Counted from the first letter of the stretch, positions 44,933 through 54,497 are shown. The stretch: DNA of 64,000 bases from Eubacteriales bacterium (GCA_029009055.1 JAQXJR010000043.1:1-64000), one strand, 5' to 3'. Notes: generated from the letters alone by a model not told the origin. Numbers and translations: made by a program.

Positions 44933-45652
44933 TTACTCTTCGTAAGTCTTAACGGCAGTCTCCAGGGCCAGCTCCATCATCTTAGTGAAGCCGTGCTCTC
45001 TGTCTTCGACGCTGGACCTTCCGCCTGTCACGAAGTTATCGCTTATCGTCACCATGGACAGGGCGTTTCTGCCCAGGTAAGCCGCGTTCATGTACAGTGC
45101 CGCTGTTTCCATCTCTACGCCCAGAACACCCATGTGAGCCCATTTCTTCCACCAGTCTTCGTTTATCTCATAGAAAACGTCGCAGGACACTATGTTTCCG
45201 GCAGTGAAATCTATATCGTTCTCTCTTCCTGCTGCCTGAGCCTTAGTGAGCAGGTCGTAGCTGCAGGAAGGGGAGTATGTCCCGTTAAGCTCGAAAGTGT
45301 GCTGATAGTTGGAATCAGTGGAAGCTGCCAGGCCGATGACTATATCGCCCAGGTCTATGTTCTCGCTGAATGTTCCTGCTGTTCCGATCCTGATGATGTT
45401 CTGGACATCGAAAGCTGTCATCAGCTCCCAAGAATATATACCCATAGAAGGCATGCCCATGCCGCTTCCCTGGATGGATACCGGTACTCCCTTATATGTG
45501 CCGGTAAATCCGTACATATTTCTAATGCTGGAGTACATTCGCGCGTCCTCAAGGAAATTCTCGGCTATGTACTGGGCGCGGAGAGGGTCTCCCGGCATGA
45601 GGACGGTCTTAGCTACAGGCGCCTTATCATCGATAGCGATATGAAGTGACAT
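44933..45652 (-). CDS. deoD: Purine-nucleoside phosphorylase DeoD type
   Basis: Cleaves purine nucleosides with phosphate for salvage. Trimer-of-dimers DeoD family, 239 aa: 'VLMPGDPLRAQYIAENFLED', 'IQGSGMGMPSMGIYSWEL', 'IRIGTAGTFSENIDLGDIVI', 'GVEMETAALY' and the catalytic Asp in 'TISDNFVTGG'. Ribosome site AAGGAGGTAAG. Confidence 0.96.
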   Translation of the reverse strand: MSLHIAIDDKAPVAKTVLMPGDPLRAQYIAENFLEDARMYSSIRNMYGFTGTYKGVPVSIQGSGMGMPSMGIYSWELMTAFDVQNIIRIGTAGTFSENIDLGDIVIGLAASTDSNYQHTFELNGTYSPSCSYDLLTKAQAAGRENDIDFTAGNIVSCDVFYEINEDWWKKWAHMGVLGVEMETAALYMNAAYLGRNALSMVTISDNFVTGGRSSVEDREHGFTKMMELALETAVKTYEE

Positions 45653-45681
45653 TTCTTACCTCCTTATTATTTTAAGATAAT

Positions 45682-45714
45682 AAAAAAACGATGGAGACAC
45701 GACCATCGTTTTTT
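45682..45714 (-). terminator. Terminator of rpsT
   Basis: AACGATGG and CCATCGTT with homopolymer tails on both sides; it ends the minus-strand rpsT transcript before deoD. Confidence 0.8.
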
Positions 45715-45762
45715 CGCTCATAGCATGTGTACCAGCTGTACACAGGTGGGGACGGGTGAGTC

Positions 45763-46035
45763 TTATTTAGCTGCGTTAGCCGCGTTCAGCTTCTTAGTGA
45801 TCTGAGAAACCTTTCTGCTGGCAGCCTGTGAAGAAATAGTGTGCTTAGCAGCAGCCTTCTTCAGCTTCTTCTCGGCGTCAGTTCTGGTTGCAGCCGCTTC
45901 CTCGAGCTGACCTGCCGCGATCTGAGCGTCGAATGTCTTAAGAGCTTCCTTAATGCCATCCTTAACTACTCTGTTAGCTGCAGTCTTCTTAGCTGTTGTC
46001 TTAACTCTCTTCTTTGCGGATTTAATGTTTGCCAT
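45763..46035 (-). CDS. rpsT: 30S ribosomal protein S20
   Basis: Small-subunit protein of 90 aa, almost all helical and very basic ('MANIKSAKKRVKTTAKKTAANR'), contacting the 5' domain of 16S rRNA. Biased codon use agrees with high expression. It is transcribed alone from its own promoter. Confidence 0.98.
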   Translation of the reverse strand: MANIKSAKKRVKTTAKKTAANRVVKDGIKEALKTFDAQIAAGQLEEAAATRTDAEKKLKKAAAKHTISSQAASRKVSQITKKLNAANAAK

Positions 46036-46091
46036 TTAATTTTACCCCACTTTATTAATTATTTGCATTAGATATAAAATTCGCGAGTAAT

Positions 46092-46120
46092 AGTTTACTA
46101 CAAACCATTTGGTATTTCAA
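46092..46120 (-). promoter_or_regulatory. rpsT promoter
   Basis: On the minus strand: TTGAAA, 17 bases, TAAACT. Confidence 0.6.
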
Positions 46121-46157
46121 CGAAAAGTCGGGATTATTTTCATTTCTGCCATGTTTT

Positions 46158-46850
46158 TTATTTCATGGCAAGGATCATGCCATCCCCGAGCAAATCCTTA
46201 CCGTCGTTTTCGGCTTCCGCCTCTTCCTGACCCTTCTTCACAGCGTTATCCGCCATGAGCCTGATGTTATCGTATAGGAAATCCTTATATTCGCTGAAAG
46301 GTATCGGTTTATTCTCCAGGATCATGCTGTAGCAGGTGGAGTTTACCATCTCCAATATAGTATAGAAGAGAAGCAAAGCGTTCTTCAACTTTATGTGAGT
46401 CTTCTCGTACAGACTTTCCAGGAATCCCTCCATGTCTATGGTCTCTTCGCCGTTCTTCTTCATTCTCTCTACGGCTTCGTCGCTCAGGAGGCCCAGAGAC
46501 AGATTCTTAGATATGAAACGGAGCTCATCATGGTCATCTGATAGCTTCTTCAATATATAATCTATGACGAAAATGAGCTTGTCGGAAAATGACATGTTAT
46601 CCCTGTTATGATTGAGCTCCAGTTCCTCTATCGCGTCATTAATGATACTGTTGGATTTTATGATGACCAGATCGTCTCTGAGTTCATATTTATCTTTAAA
46701 ATAAAGATAGAAAGACCCCTTACTTACTCCGGCTCTCCTGGATATGCTGGAGATAGTAGTGGCTTCGACGCCGTTTACAGAAAACAGGTCATAGCCGGCT
46801 TTCAGCAGTTTCTTCCTATTTCTGCTTTTCTTAAGTTCGATCTTCGTCAT
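46158..46850 (-). CDS. TetR-family repressor of the adjacent exporter
   Basis: 230-aa regulator. N-terminal helix-turn-helix 'TTISSISRRAGVSKGSFYLYFKDKYELRD' (about residues 28-56) and a divergent ligand-binding domain with no recognisable ligand. ATG 46850 with AGGTG upstream is preferred to GTG 46859. It is divergent from an MMPL transporter; the gap holds three copies of a 13-bp site, one over its own -35 box and one over the transporter -35. This predicts that it represses both itself and the transporter until an unknown compound binds. Confidence 0.92.
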   Translation of the reverse strand: MTKIELKKSRNRKKLLKAGYDLFSVNGVEATTISSISRRAGVSKGSFYLYFKDKYELRDDLVIIKSNSIINDAIEELELNHNRDNMSFSDKLIFVIDYILKKLSDDHDELRFISKNLSLGLLSDEAVERMKKNGEETIDMEGFLESLYEKTHIKLKNALLLFYTILEMVNSTCYSMILENKPIPFSEYKDFLYDNIRLMADNAVKKGQEEAEAENDGKDLLGDGMILAMK

Positions 46851-46913
46851 CAAAAACACCTGCGCAATGGAAAATATATTATTTTTACGAAATTATTAAT
46901 TAATTTTAAAATC

Positions 46914-46942
46914 ATATTATCATTAAAATGACCAATGGTCAA
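46914..46942 (-). promoter_or_regulatory. Promoter of the TetR gene
   Basis: On the minus strand: TTGACC, 17 bases, TAATAT. The -35 lies within operator 1. Confidence 0.7.
46929..46941. promoter_or_regulatory. TetR operator 1
   Basis: TGACCAATGGTCA, a palindromic TGAC-N5-GTCA site over the -35 of the TetR gene. Confidence 0.75.
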
Positions 46943-46985
46943 TAAAAAATACATGATTAAATCCTTTGATTTGCAACGCGTTGAA

Positions 46986-47030
46986 AAAATGACCGTTAGT
47001 CAATATTGGATATTGACTAACGGTCATTTT
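46986..47030. promoter_or_regulatory. TetR operators 2 and 3 in a perfect 21-bp inverted repeat
   Basis: AAAATGACCGTTAGTCAATAT and its exact reverse complement flank TGG. Each arm contains one TGAC-N5-GTCA site: TGACCGTTAGTCA at 46990 and TGACTAACGGTCA at 47014. Confidence 0.8.
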
Positions 47031-47040
47031 GTGCTATTAT
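47013..47040 (+). promoter_or_regulatory. Promoter of the MMPL transporter operon
   Basis: TTGACT, 16 bases, TATTAT; the -35 is inside operator 3. Confidence 0.7.
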
Positions 47041-47098
47041 TATTTATGTATTCATAACGTTTGTATAAGAAACTTTGACCGAGAGGGGAAGATTTCAG

Positions 47099-49246
47099 AT
47101 GAAAATTGGCAAGCCAGTAGTTAAATGCCGCTATATCATCCTCATCGTCTCTCTGATCCTGCTGATACCTTCAGTCATAGGAATGCGGGCGACGAGAGTC
47201 AATTATGATATGCTGACATACCTGCCTGAGGACATGGAGACCATGAAGGGGCAGAAACTTCTGCAGAAGGACTTCGGTAAGGGCGCTTTCAGCCTGATCG
47301 TGGTCGAGAACATGAAGTCGGAGCAGATAGAAAAGACAGCGTCGGATATTAAGAAGATAGATCACGTAGAGTCTGTGATAAATCTAGAGAAGGTCATAGA
47401 TCCTAACGTGCCGATTTCTATGTATCCGGAGCAGGTAAGAAAGAACTTCCATAAACAGGGCGCTACGATCCTGGCAGTCTTCTTCGATACCGACACTTCG
47501 GCAGAGCCGACGATAAACGCTATAACTCAGATAAGGAACACAGTATCTAAGAACTGTTATGTTTCAGGTATGAGCGCTCTGGTCACAGACCTTAAGGCCA
47601 TGTGCGAAGCCGAGGAGGCTAAATATGTCGGTGTAGCAGTGCTTCTGGCTCTGGCAGCTATGATGCTTCTGCTGGACTCATACGTCGTACCTTTCATATT
47701 CCTTCTTAGTATAGGTGTGGCTATCCTGTTCAACATGGGATCTAACATCATATTCGGAGAGATATCTTACATCACTAAAGCTATAGCAGCTGTACTTCAG
47801 CTGGCTGTTACCATGGACTACTCCATATTCCTATGGCACAGCTATACGGAGAATCTGGAGAAGTACGATAATAGAAACGACGCCATGGCTGCCGCTATAG
47901 ATAATACTCTGGTCTCAGTGACCGGTAGCTCGGTCACGACCATAGCCGGCTTCCTGGCTCTGTGCGCCATGTCATATACCATGGGTAAGGACCTGGGATT
48001 AGTAATGGCTAAGGGCTGCCTGCTCGGCGTTATCGTCAGCGTTACGGTCCTTCCGTCCATGATCCTGCTCATGCATAAGGTCCTTATGAGGACCAGACAT
48101 AAGGCTCTTCTGCCGGATGTATCCATAATAGCGGATAAGATCCTGAACCATTACGTCATATATCTGATCATATTCGCCGTACTTCTGGTTCCAGCGATCA
48201 TCGGATATAATAACGAGAATGTTATCTACGACTTCTCTAAGACAGTCGGAAGCGCTAAGACGCTGCCGGCAGATCAGACCAGATTCCTTACAGCTAATGA
48301 GAAGCTGAGGAAGGACTTTAATATAGAGACTACTCACATGATCATAGCGGACGCGGACCTCTCGGCTAAGGATGGAGCCGTTATGAGTAAAGACATAGAA
48401 GATGTCGATGGGGTCCAGACCGTGCTTGGCATAGACGCCCTCACGGGTGGAACGATACCTCGTGAGATCCTGCCTCAGGAGCTTACGGATTCCCTGATCG
48501 CTAAGGGACACCAGCTGATAATGGTGAATTCTTCATATAAAGTCTCAACAGACGAATGTAACAAGCAGATAGATAAGATAAATCAGATCGTAGCTAAATA
48601 CGATAAGACAGCTAAGGTAATTGGAGAGGGACCTGCGACTAAGGATCTGATAAACCTGACCAGTAAGGACTTTAAGGTAGTAAGCTGGATATCTATAGCC
48701 GCGGTATTCGTTATCATACTGCTGGTATTGAGATCATTCTCGCTGCCATTCATCCTGGTAGCTGTCATAGAGTTCGCTATATATATCAACCTGGGCATAC
48801 CAGGGTATACGCACCTGGAACTGCCTTTCATAGTGCCTGTACTCATAAGTACTATCCAGCTCGGTTCTACTGTAGACTACGCGATCTTGTTCACGACGAG
48901 GTTTAAGACAGAGAGGATAGCCGGACACACCAAGCATGAATCCATAGAGATAGCGGCTAAAACATGTATACCTTCTATCCTGGTGAGCGCTCTCGGTTTC
49001 TTCGCCGCGACGTTCGGCGTAGCCGTATACTCTAATATTGAGATCATAAGCACACTTTGCAGCATGATGGCCAGAGGCGCGCTCATAAGTATGATTTGCG
49101 TTATACTGGTGCTCCCTGCTTTGCTGATGGCATTAGATAAAGTTATATGTAAGACGACTAACGGCATGCGTGATATATATAAGAGAGATGCTGAACAAGC
49201 GGATGCTCCTGCTGGGCAGCTGATCGGAGGGAATGAAAATGAATAA
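47099..49246 (+). CDS. MMPL/RND-family exporter
   Basis: Membrane transporter of 715 aa with the RND layout in two halves: TM1 (residues 12-30), an extracellular loop, a cluster of five or six helices ending near 350, and the same pattern again. The first half carries 'VTMDYSIFLWHSYTE' and the second 'GSTVDYAILFTTRFKTE', the Asp-Tyr pairs of the proton relay in MMPL proteins. ATG 47099 after GAGGGGAAG is preferred to TTG 47075. Substrate unknown; likely a lipid or hydrophobic compound. Overlaps the next gene. Confidence 0.92.
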   Translation: MKIGKPVVKCRYIILIVSLILLIPSVIGMRATRVNYDMLTYLPEDMETMKGQKLLQKDFGKGAFSLIVVENMKSEQIEKTASDIKKIDHVESVINLEKVIDPNVPISMYPEQVRKNFHKQGATILAVFFDTDTSAEPTINAITQIRNTVSKNCYVSGMSALVTDLKAMCEAEEAKYVGVAVLLALAAMMLLLDSYVVPFIFLLSIGVAILFNMGSNIIFGEISYITKAIAAVLQLAVTMDYSIFLWHSYTENLEKYDNRNDAMAAAIDNTLVSVTGSSVTTIAGFLALCAMSYTMGKDLGLVMAKGCLLGVIVSVTVLPSMILLMHKVLMRTRHKALLPDVSIIADKILNHYVIYLIIFAVLLVPAIIGYNNENVIYDFSKTVGSAKTLPADQTRFLTANEKLRKDFNIETTHMIIADADLSAKDGAVMSKDIEDVDGVQTVLGIDALTGGTIPREILPQELTDSLIAKGHQLIMVNSSYKVSTDECNKQIDKINQIVAKYDKTAKVIGEGPATKDLINLTSKDFKVVSWISIAAVFVIILLVLRSFSLPFILVAVIEFAIYINLGIPGYTHLELPFIVPVLISTIQLGSTVDYAILFTTRFKTERIAGHTKHESIEIAAKTCIPSILVSALGFFAATFGVAVYSNIEIISTLCSMMARGALISMICVILVLPALLMALDKVICKTTNGMRDIYKRDAEQADAPAGQLIGGNENE

Positions 49247-51554
49247 TCTCATTAAGAATAATTATAAGAAAATCATTGCTGGAGCTCTGGCTGTTGCTAT
49301 GGTCGGTGGATCGGCAGCTGTATATACAGCTAGAAGCACATCTTACGCGGATGAAGATAACGGTACTCAGAAGGAATTCGAGCAGGCGGCGAATAATCTG
49401 ATAAACAGCGCCAACTCCTCGGACGACGAGCTTTCTAAGGAAGAGACTACATACGCTGTCCTGAACGCGGATGGTTCGACTAAGAAGGTCTACGTTAATG
49501 AATGGCTGAAGAACGGAACGGATGACGCGGTAATCGATGATTACACCACACTGAAGGATTTTAAGAACATATCCGGGGATGAGGAATACACTACGAGTGG
49601 GAATTCTGTCACCTGGCACGCTAATGGTAAGGATATTAAGTATCAGGCGTCTTACACGGGAAAGCTTCCTGTGACTGTTAAAGTCACATATTATCTGAAC
49701 GGTAAGAAGACAGACCCGGATAAGATGGCTGGGAAGAGCGGTGATGTGGAGATCCATTTCAGCTATGATGTGAATGAGTCCAGGACTGTATTGAGTTCCG
49801 GCTCTTCATATAACTTAAAGCAGCCTTATGCGGTAGTCAGCGGACTTATGCTGGATACGAATGACTTCTCAGACGTATCTATAAATTCAGGGAAAATCGT
49901 AGAACAGGGTAATAATGACTTCGTCGTAGGTCTGGCTTTCCCAGAGATGAATGAGAACCTCGACATATCTAAGTCCAGCGTGGACATTCCCGATGAGGTA
50001 GTCGTAAGGGCTCAGACATCTGATTTTCATATAGACGGGACATATAGTGTGGCCATGACAGGGCTTTTCAGTGACATAGACACATCATCAGCTGACAGTG
50101 TTAAAGCTAAGATGAATGAGCTTGAAAACGGATTAGATGAGCTGTCTAAGGCTTCTGAGAAGTTAGTTAAGGGCTCTGATGAACTGGCTGACGGAGCCGC
50201 TAAGCTGGCTAAGGGTTCTAAGAAGCTTTACGCCGGAACGGATGAGGCTTTCGGCCAGGTCGATAAAATTAATAAAGAATTCCAGACACTGGCGCCTAAC
50301 CTGATTAAAACGGCTCAGGGTGTAGATAAGCTGGAGAAGCAGCTTAATGACGGTCTCACACAGCTTAACGACGGCGCCTCTCAGCTCAGCACGGGCCTTA
50401 AGCAGCTCAGCGCCAACAGTAAGGCTATAAACGATGGATCAGACCAGATAGAGACAGCTATATTTAAGTCCGCTTCAGATCAGCTGCAGAAAGCTACAGG
50501 TATTAATAACATATCACTCGACAGATCTAATTATAAGCAGGTCATAGAAGGAATCCCGTCTGCTGCCGTAAAACAGGCTGTAGAGACTATAAGAGCTCAG
50601 ATAAAGCAGGCTGCGCCTGATTCTACAGAATCTGATCAGAATCTGATCATGTCTATGGCTTATATGATGAACCCGACTAGTATGAAGGAAATCACAGCTG
50701 ATATCCAGAAGGCCAGTAAGGAAGCTCAGGAGGCGGCTTTCGTAGGGAACGCCGCAGCAAACGCTGAATATCAGAAGGCTGCTGTGGCGATCATTAAGGC
50801 TAAGGGAGGAACTCCTGATGAGAACACTATTATTGCTTACTGCACAGCTATGGCTGTAGCGGGCAGCACAGATTCGACGGTGTTCGGATCCGATCAGGTA
50901 AAGGCTAAGGTAAAAGAACTCCTTAATGCGGCGGAAGACGCTAAGGTGGCTCAGCAGAACACAGCTGCTAACGTTCAGGCTTTAGGAGCTTTAGCTGTAC
51001 AGCTTAAACAGCTTGAGACAGGTAAGACCGCTGAACAGACTTCCGCGGAACTTCAGGCAGTAGAGAAGCAGCTCGACAGTGTCGTTACATATGTTAATGG
51101 AGTAAAGACATATACAGCAGGTGTAGATTCCGCTTATAAGGGGAGCACACAGCTCCTGTCAGGGATCCAGGACGCTACGAAGAAAGTCGATAACGGTCTC
51201 GGTAAGTTCAATACATATTACAACAAATTCAAGAAATATATCCCTCAGATCCCTGGGTATGCCAATAAGTTCGATAAGGGCATGAAGCAGATAAACGACG
51301 GAGCAGAGCAGGTATCAGATGGTTCCGCTAAACTTTCTAAGGGAGCGGATAAGCTGGCTGAAGGTATGAGTAAGTTCGATAAAGATGGAATACAGAAGCT
51401 GGTCAACTCCCTCGACACTAAGGACCTGGAGAAGGTATCCAACAGGTTCAGAGCTCTGGCTGACGCGTCTAAGGATCCTGTATTCGTCGGAGGTAAGCTC
51501 AGCAGCATGCCTGGTAGCAGTAAGATCGTATTCAAGACAGCTGAGATAAAATAA
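49239..51554 (+). CDS. Secreted heptad-repeat (X-X-X-Leu-X-X-Gly) protein
   Basis: 771-aa exported protein. Signal segment 'IIAGALAVAMVGGSAAVYTA' near residues 12-31, a beta-rich region with 'LPVTVKVTYYLNGKKTDPDKMAGKSG' around 150, and later repeats such as 'LSKASEKLVKGSDELADGAAKLAKGSKKLYAGT' and 'INDGAEQVSDGSAKLSKGADKLAEGM'. These match the repeats of YhgE/Pip proteins, but no C-terminal membrane helices are present, so it is probably anchored by its N-terminus or free. It starts within the last codons of the exporter and is probably its extracellular partner. ATG 49239 fits GGAGGG best. Confidence 0.85.
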   Translation: MNNLIKNNYKKIIAGALAVAMVGGSAAVYTARSTSYADEDNGTQKEFEQAANNLINSANSSDDELSKEETTYAVLNADGSTKKVYVNEWLKNGTDDAVIDDYTTLKDFKNISGDEEYTTSGNSVTWHANGKDIKYQASYTGKLPVTVKVTYYLNGKKTDPDKMAGKSGDVEIHFSYDVNESRTVLSSGSSYNLKQPYAVVSGLMLDTNDFSDVSINSGKIVEQGNNDFVVGLAFPEMNENLDISKSSVDIPDEVVVRAQTSDFHIDGTYSVAMTGLFSDIDTSSADSVKAKMNELENGLDELSKASEKLVKGSDELADGAAKLAKGSKKLYAGTDEAFGQVDKINKEFQTLAPNLIKTAQGVDKLEKQLNDGLTQLNDGASQLSTGLKQLSANSKAINDGSDQIETAIFKSASDQLQKATGINNISLDRSNYKQVIEGIPSAAVKQAVETIRAQIKQAAPDSTESDQNLIMSMAYMMNPTSMKEITADIQKASKEAQEAAFVGNAAANAEYQKAAVAIIKAKGGTPDENTIIAYCTAMAVAGSTDSTVFGSDQVKAKVKELLNAAEDAKVAQQNTAANVQALGALAVQLKQLETGKTAEQTSAELQAVEKQLDSVVTYVNGVKTYTAGVDSAYKGSTQLLSGIQDATKKVDNGLGKFNTYYNKFKKYIPQIPGYANKFDKGMKQINDGAEQVSDGSAKLSKGADKLAEGMSKFDKDGIQKLVNSLDTKDLEKVSNRFRALADASKDPVFVGGKLSSMPGSSKIVFKTAEIK

Positions 51555-51650
51555 GCTGCGGGGAAATTAGCTCAATTTCCCACTGATGGAGAAGTGAGCG
51601 AATAAAAAACATTTTTCCAAATAAATGAGCAAACAAAAAAACATTTTTGT

Positions 51651-51682
51651 GGAGCCGGCGGTTTGCCCGGCTCCGTTTTTTT
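51651..51682 (+). terminator. Terminator of the exporter operon
   Basis: GGAGCCGG and CCGGCTCC with seven T after it. Confidence 0.9.
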
Positions 51683-51958
51683 ACGCGAAAAAATGCCGGT
51701 AATGGCTCAGAGAGGCGGGAAGAAGACTGTTTGCTAAGGGATAGATAATGAATTCGAGAAAAATTCAGAAAATGAGCTTTGTTTTAGAATATATATAAAT
51801 ATTCAGAATTTTAGGACACAACTCAACAAATGTTTAAGTGCACAAAATTATACAAAAAAATTAGTGGATTTATATTAAAAAACACTTGTAATATGAAAAA
51901 CAATGTATTAGAATCGTAGCTGTAGCGTGAAGGAATTGTGAAACCAATGGAGGGAATC
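51683..51958 (+). other. AT-rich gap before an unrecognised gene
   Basis: No gene is visible. The stretch is strongly AT-rich from 51770 and ends in a promoter (TTGTAA, 17 bases, TAGAAT at 51886-51914). Confidence 0.5.
51886..51914 (+). promoter_or_regulatory. Promoter upstream of the unrecognised 51959 gene
   Basis: TTGTAA, 17 bases, TAGAAT, about 45 bases before the preferred start. Confidence 0.6.
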
Positions 51959-52549
51959 GTGAAGGCAGAGAAATATCTGGACAGGACACTTGCTAAGTAT
52001 GCTCAGATGTACGACATTTTCGAGTCTTACGATTTCGCCGGAAAAACATTTCCGGCTTATGCTTATTTCTCCCAGCACGGAGAGAAATATGTGCTTTCTA
52101 AGAAGGCGCAGCTATGGCAGGTGAATGGTTTCGAGCATGTGCTCTTCGTTATGAAAGACAGGCTGACATCTGAAGATGTTAAGTGGTCCAGGGATCTTAT
52201 GGCAGACCATATGGCTCCTATTCTGGTATGTAAGGGGAATAAATATCCGGAGAAGGACCACATGGTATCTAATCTGACGGTCGTCTTTATTTCAGATAAG
52301 ACACCTGACGAGGAGACCAGGAAACAGATTAAGAGCTTCAGCTACGATAAAGGGTATCTGTTCTCTTTCAGGGGACATGTAGACGGCAGAATAGTCTGCT
52401 GCGACATGGAAGCTGAGGACGTATATACGAACCGCGCCGGTAAGCAGCTTAAGAAGTCCTTCTTAAGTACTTTCAGCGAGGTGGAGAAGAATCTTAAGGG
52501 GTATTCAGATATAAAGGCTGAAATTTATCATACGGGGACAGATGTTTAA
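51959..52549 (+). CDS. Unrecognised protein of about 196 aa
   Basis: I do not recognise the family. GTG 51959 follows GGAGGGAATC and gives 'MKAEKYLDRTLAKYAQMYD'; GTG 51938 and ATG 51947 are alternatives. The protein is soluble with mixed helix and strand, including 'GEKYVLSKKAQLWQVNGFEHVLFV' and 'HMVSNLTVVFISDKTPDEETRKQI', followed by 'SFSYDKGYLFSFRGHVDGRIVCCDMEAEDVYTNRAGKQLKK'. No signal peptide or transmembrane helix is seen. Composition matches neighbours. It precedes the cstA-type gene by 120 bases, with a separate promoter in between. Confidence 0.75.
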   Translation: MKAEKYLDRTLAKYAQMYDIFESYDFAGKTFPAYAYFSQHGEKYVLSKKAQLWQVNGFEHVLFVMKDRLTSEDVKWSRDLMADHMAPILVCKGNKYPEKDHMVSNLTVVFISDKTPDEETRKQIKSFSYDKGYLFSFRGHVDGRIVCCDMEAEDVYTNRAGKQLKKSFLSTFSEVEKNLKGYSDIKAEIYHTGTDV

Positions 52550-52616
52550 GGCGTCGGCGGAGAGTTCTCACGGGGGAGAGTTCTTCGCGGGACGCGGATC
52601 CATAAGATAATAATAA

Positions 52617-52646
52617 TTGAGAGATTATTTATTATATATTTATTAT
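52617..52646 (+). promoter_or_regulatory. Possible cstA promoter
   Basis: TTGAGA, 18 bases, TATTAT; the resulting leader would be very short. Confidence 0.35.
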
Positions 52647-52668
52647 CATCTATTAAGGAGGAATTATT

Positions 52669-54447
52669 ATGAACGCAGCATTATTACTTATACTTGCAGC
52701 CGCGGCGCTCATCTGCGGTTACATGTTTTATGGTAAGTGGCTGGAGAAGACATGGGGGATCGATCCTGACAGACCGACTCCTGCGCACGAATTAGAGGAC
52801 GGAGTTGACTACGTTCCTGCTAAGACGCCAGTACTTATGGGACACCACTTCTCATCCATCGCCGGAGCCGGCCCTATAAACGGACCTATTCAGGCAGCCG
52901 TATTCGGATGGGTTCCTGTAGTTCTTTGGGTACTGGTAGGAGGAATCTTCTTCGGAGCTGTCCATGATTTCGGAGCTTTATTCGCGTCAGTCCGTCACAG
53001 AGGACAGTCCATCGGAGTCGTAATCGAAGATACTATGGGTAAGGGAGCTAAGCGTCTCTTCATCTTCTTCGCTTATCTGACTCTGCTTCTGGTAGTAGCC
53101 GCATTCAGCTCTATCGTAGCCAGCACATTCGGAAATACTAACGCGGCAGGCGCTCCTATTACAGGAAAAGCACTCGCTGCGAACGAGACCACAGCTATGA
53201 TCTCACTTCTGTTCATCGTCCTGGCTATCATATTCGGTATCCTGGTTTACAGAAAGAACACACCGCTGAGCGTAGGTACAGCTATCGGTATCGTAGGTAT
53301 CTGCGTAATCGTAGCTCTCGGACTTAACTGGCATCCACTTTCATTCTCATATAACGTATGGATGGTAGTTATCGGAGCATATATCCTTATCGCGTCCGTT
53401 ACTCCTGTATGGATCCTGCTTCAGCCTAGAGATTATCTGAGCTCATTCCTGCTCTACTTCATGATGGGCGTAGCTGCCGTAGGTATCATTGGTTCAGCCA
53501 TCATGGGTAAGGGAGCTATAAACATGCCTGCTTTCAACGGCTGGAGCCACCCTACATCTAACGGACTGTTCACGACAGGAACTATTTTCCCTGCTTTGTT
53601 CATCACTATTGCCTGCGGAGCTATTTCCGGATTCCATTCACTGGTATCTTCCGGAACTACAGCTAAGCAGATAGATAATGAGTCTAACGCTCGTCCTATC
53701 GGTTACGGAGCTATGCTTATTGAGTCTCTGCTCGCTGTTATCTCCGTATGCGCTATCTCATTCGTTTGGAAGGAAGCTAACGCCGGAGCCATCGCTTCAC
53801 CTACAGCTGTATTCGCTCTCGGTATTTCTGAGATGGTAGGAACATTTGTTCCTTCAGCTCATGTAGTTAACGTAACATACAGTATGCTGGTACTGGCAGT
53901 ATCCGTATTCTGCCTGACATCACTCGACACATCTACGAGACTGGCTCGTTACATGTTCCAGGAATTCTGGCTCGAGGGTGATGAGACACCTGAAACAGTT
54001 ACAGGATTTAAGAAGGTACTCGTTAATCCAGTAGTAGCTACACTTATCACAGTTGTCATCGGTGTTTCCCTCGGACTCACAGGATACACTAAGATCTGGC
54101 CTCTGTTCGGAGCTTCCAACCAGCTGCTCGCGGCTATCGGACTCCTGGCAGTATGCACATGGCTCGGTAAGATCGGCAGAAATAATAAGATGTTCTACAT
54201 CCCTATGGTATTCATGCTCGTAGTAACACTTACATCACTGTCACAGACCATCATCGCTAAGGCTAAGGCTCTCGGACTCCCATCCGAACAGCTCGCTGCT
54301 CTGGGAACAGATAAGGTCACGATCACTATGCAGCTGGTACTCGCTGTACTGCTCGTAGTATGCGCTGTACTCCTGGCAATCACAGCATTTAAGACTCTCG
54401 TTAAACAGCACGCCGAGAAGAAAGCCGGCGCTGCTCAGGAAGCTTAA
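52669..54447 (+). CDS. cstA: CstA-family transporter (carbon starvation/pyruvate type)
   Basis: Membrane protein of 592 aa with about 14-16 helices, related to CstA and BtsT, which take up peptides or pyruvate. Signatures are 'LMGHHFSSIAGAGPINGPIQ', 'VHDFGALFASVRHRGQSIG' and 'SGFHSLVSSGTTAKQI'. The ideal ribosome site AAGGAGG and a codon choice rich in GCT, GTA and GGA, different from its neighbours, point to high expression. Pyruvate versus peptide preference cannot be decided from sequence. Confidence 0.92.
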   Translation: MNAALLLILAAAALICGYMFYGKWLEKTWGIDPDRPTPAHELEDGVDYVPAKTPVLMGHHFSSIAGAGPINGPIQAAVFGWVPVVLWVLVGGIFFGAVHDFGALFASVRHRGQSIGVVIEDTMGKGAKRLFIFFAYLTLLLVVAAFSSIVASTFGNTNAAGAPITGKALAANETTAMISLLFIVLAIIFGILVYRKNTPLSVGTAIGIVGICVIVALGLNWHPLSFSYNVWMVVIGAYILIASVTPVWILLQPRDYLSSFLLYFMMGVAAVGIIGSAIMGKGAINMPAFNGWSHPTSNGLFTTGTIFPALFITIACGAISGFHSLVSSGTTAKQIDNESNARPIGYGAMLIESLLAVISVCAISFVWKEANAGAIASPTAVFALGISEMVGTFVPSAHVVNVTYSMLVLAVSVFCLTSLDTSTRLARYMFQEFWLEGDETPETVTGFKKVLVNPVVATLITVVIGVSLGLTGYTKIWPLFGASNQLLAAIGLLAVCTWLGKIGRNNKMFYIPMVFMLVVTLTSLSQTIIAKAKALGLPSEQLAALGTDKVTITMQLVLAVLLVVCAVLLAITAFKTLVKQHAEKKAGAAQEA

Positions 54448-54497
54448 ATCTATAAGCAGCATAGAAGTCTGATTTATAATCTATAAGATTTCAGAAG

